A stretch of 64,000 nt of DNA. It comes from Artemisia argyi (lineage: Eukaryota > Streptophyta > Magnoliopsida > Asterales > Asteraceae). A program made the position numbers and the translations under genes. The DNA lies in the NCBI GenBank assembly GCA_030686995.1, contig CM060704.1:167530218-167594217 (forward strand), written 5' to 3'. Positions 59,521 through 64,000 of this stretch are shown one piece after another; within the stretch, counting starts at the first letter, position 1, and each line of letters begins with the position of its first letter. The notes beneath the pieces were generated by a model. It was not told where the DNA came from, did no database searches, and saw only the letters and a list, made by a program, of their open reading frames with translations.

Positions 59521-59950
59521 CTTGTTTTTGTTAATATGTTTCACTAATCCTGGCTATGTGTTCTTTGGCTGCAGATTTTTTATGCATACTTGAAGAAGAT
59601 AATTATTCATGAAGCTTCTTGATCCTACTTTAACATAAAATAATATGTGTTTGTTACACACTTGTTGGATTCTGCATACAACCGTACCATTGTGAACAGT
59701 ATAATTCTATTTCCAAGAGTGTATCACGCATTCTGATGCATATTATTAGTGTATTAACCATAACAGCCAATAAGATTGTGAGTTTTCTGATGAACAGTAC
59801 ATGGGCTCTTTTTTCAACGGTTGACACCCAATCAGAGGTTGTGTTAGCAATTTAATCACCAAATTACCCAATCAAAACCGGACACCCGGCCCTTGAATCA
59901 CGCATTTCGAGACCCCAACATTTTGGGTTTTAGTATATATAGTAATAAGT

Positions 59951-61069
59951 TAAAGGTAGTATAAATAAGTTAAGGGTGATCAATATGTCTATTTCAACTA
60001 ATTTCTTCATTTTTTTATCCCTTGCAGTAAGTATTTCTCTTTGTATAATTAAATTGAATACAATATATAATAGGTTGTTTATAGGTAAAATATAGATAGA
60101 GAATTTGCGCTTTTATTTATGCAAATTCATGTATACATTTAACTATTTTCTATTATAGCATAACTTTGATTTTCTTTCTTTTAAAAATCAATTACAAGAA
60201 TGAAACTTTTAAAAAAGAATTACAAAAACCGAAACTTTGCTCGCCTTATGAGCATTTTGAACTTTTTTTTTTTTTTTTAAACCAAAATCGACATATTGAG
60301 TATTTTGATTTTGCTCACCCTCCCTTTTTGTTCGTCATTTTAGAAGAAAACAAATATTTTTTGCTAAAAAACAAAAAACATAGAGCAAAATGTTTGCTCG
60401 CCTTATGTTTTGCTCGCCGTTCTCGCTAAGACAAAGAACATGATGAGCAAATGCTTTGTTCGCTCAAATATTTTACTCGCTTCGTCGATTTTGATACATC
60501 CTTTTGAAAGTGTTTATTTTGGTAATGATGTATGTAAAGTGTTCATTTAAAAAAAAAAGACACCTCTTTTAATTACTCGCGGATGTACTACATACTTAGA
60601 TATATTTTGTAACTTCATGTTTTATTTTTGGAGTTTAAATAATTAGTTTTGATTCTTTAAATTACGACTTTAAGCGTACAAGTATTTTATTGTTTGTTTA
60701 ATCGTTTACGGGTGTTTCTTTTATATAAAATGCGAACGAATTTTGATTATAAAGACTTGCATTTTAAACTTCGATAATTTTGGCCCCCCGCAGCATACGT
60801 TCAAGATCCGCCACCTCAATTATGTAAGGCCTTTTAATGCGCTAAAGACTAAAGCTATATGATTCCTTTCATAAAGTGGTTCCAAAAAGTTGTCGACACG
60901 AAATCAAACTACTAACACGTATATGGATTAGATAGAAGATCTTTTACCACAAAACAAAGCTAGAAATTTTCATTTTACCGTGATCTAACATAGCCACAAA
61001 CATATAAAAAAGCAAGAAAACAAACTATAACAACTAACAAGGATATGATTCTCTATTAAACATAACCAT
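59951..61069. other. intergenic DNA, no gene seen
   Basis: AT-rich. The phrase tgctcgcc recurs near 60238, 60393 and 60411. ggccccccgcagcatacgtt at about 60781-60800, followed by gatccgccacct, looks like the end of a hAT-type MITE, but the partner end was not found. Confidence 0.3.
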
Positions 61070-61380
61070 ATGTGCTATGTCACGTTCAATACATTAAACA
61101 TGACAACATGACACATTCACAAACCAAACAATAATAAAACCTTAGTAGAAACACAAAACTATATGTGTTATGTCACTTCAATACATTAAACATGACAACA
61201 TGACACATTCACAAACCAAACAATAATAATAAAACCTTAGTAGAAACACAAAACTATATGTGTTATGTCACTTCAATACATTAAACATGACAACATGACA
61301 CATTCACAAAGCAAACAATAATAAAACCTTGGTAGAAACACGAAACTATATGTGATATGTCTCTTCAATACTCTTGATGA
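61070..61380. repeat. 92-95-bp tandem repeat upstream of the HCT-like gene
   Basis: Units starting atgtg(t/c)tatgtcac occur at 61070, 61163, 61258 and partially 61350. Each holds ttcaatacattaaacatgac and cacaaa(c/g)caaacaataataa. A partial copy (catgacaacatgacacattc) recurs at 61604. They lie about 350-660 bp before the ATG, in the probable promoter. Confidence 0.9.
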
Positions 61381-61726
61381 TTTGCAACATATTGTAGTGT
61401 ATTTTTTTCACATGTTAGTAAACACATGGATTACAAGATTCTTTCCGCATAAACAAATTCGTTATAGAAACACACAAAACTAGCTAGAAATTTTCACTTG
61501 ACCGTGTTCAAATATCAGCCACAAAGATATAAAAAAGCAAGAGAACAAAAACTCACAACTAACAAGGATACGATTCAGAATTCTCTATCAAACATTAAAC
61601 ATCATGACAACATGACACATTCACAAACCAAACAACAATAAAACCTTGACAAGATTCATTTCTAACAAAAACCCATTTCATATTTCTTCATTTCACAAAA
61701 AGGGTCACAATCTTTTTTCTCAAAAA

Positions 61727-64000
<2,274 letters not shown>

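Larger units (their letters stand above)
55670..59950 (-). mobile_element. possible Helitron-like element
   Basis: On the minus strand the left-hand limit carries GCCCCGCAGCAACGCGCGGGC, a GC-rich hairpin of the kind found near Helitron 3' ends. The other limit, near 59930-59953, reads ttactatatatactaaaaccc, like many plant Helitron 5' ends. A CTRR terminus is not intact (CTTGT is seen), the TC start is uncertain and there is no inverted repeat or duplication, so the call is tentative. It contains a multi-exon minus-strand coding remnant and a 93-bp duplication. Confidence 0.3.

Noticed and set aside
61646..61726. Upstream in-frame ATG as start of the HCT-like protein
   Set aside because: It would add 27 residues not seen in the family; MKITLKES matches the usual BAHD start.

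Overview
This is a window of nuclear DNA from a flowering plant. It has AT-rich intergenic DNA, plant-type introns, Ty1/copia, Ty3/gypsy and LINE retrotransposons, hAT, Mutator, CACTA and mariner-type DNA elements, and genes of plant families (HOTHEAD-like GMC oxidoreductase, BAHD acyltransferase). The gypsy protease-region ORFs resemble predicted proteins I remember from daisy-family genomes (Asteraceae, tribe Anthemideae). That placement is from memory and is not proven by the window.

Layout. 1-5012: spliced fragments of a SEC12-like WD40 gene and of an ER-type Ca2+-ATPase gene, interrupted by a 1.1 kb Mutator-like element and ending at a CACTA-type terminus. 5187-23589: an 18.4 kb nest. 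A copia-like LTR element with an apparently non-coding interior carries a 6.5 kb minus-strand Athila-type gypsy element and a 3.7 kb solo LTR; the two insertions have perfect 5-bp target duplications. 24453-26365: a terminal-inverted-repeat element inserted in (TA)n and full of ACATGTG repeats. 27529-29617: an apparently intact five-exon GMC oxidoreductase gene. 30734-36315: a degraded but nearly full-length minus-strand copia element. 36316-45822: P450, copia, LTR and LINE relics with small hAT and Stowaway MITEs. 46496-47434: a short eIF4G-like (MIF4G) gene or pseudogene. 48202-53523: a probable foldback element with 20-bp minisatellite arms in opposite orientation, split by another 3.6 kb solo LTR. 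55670-59950: a possible Helitron carrying a multi-exon minus-strand coding remnant. 61727-64000: the first exon, intron and part of exon 2 of an HCT/HQT-like hydroxycinnamoyltransferase that runs off the window.

Only two genes look functional: the GMC oxidoreductase and the HCT-like acyltransferase. The rest is layered mobile DNA, and many boundaries could be fixed from matching target duplications. I see no operon-like system, CRISPR array, rRNA or tRNA. The least ordinary signals are the palindromic TGACG/CGTCA arrays placed just upstream of the TATA box in the gypsy LTRs, with similar ACGT-type arrays in neighbouring LTR relics; the split foldback element; and the captured SEC12/Ca-ATPase fragments.
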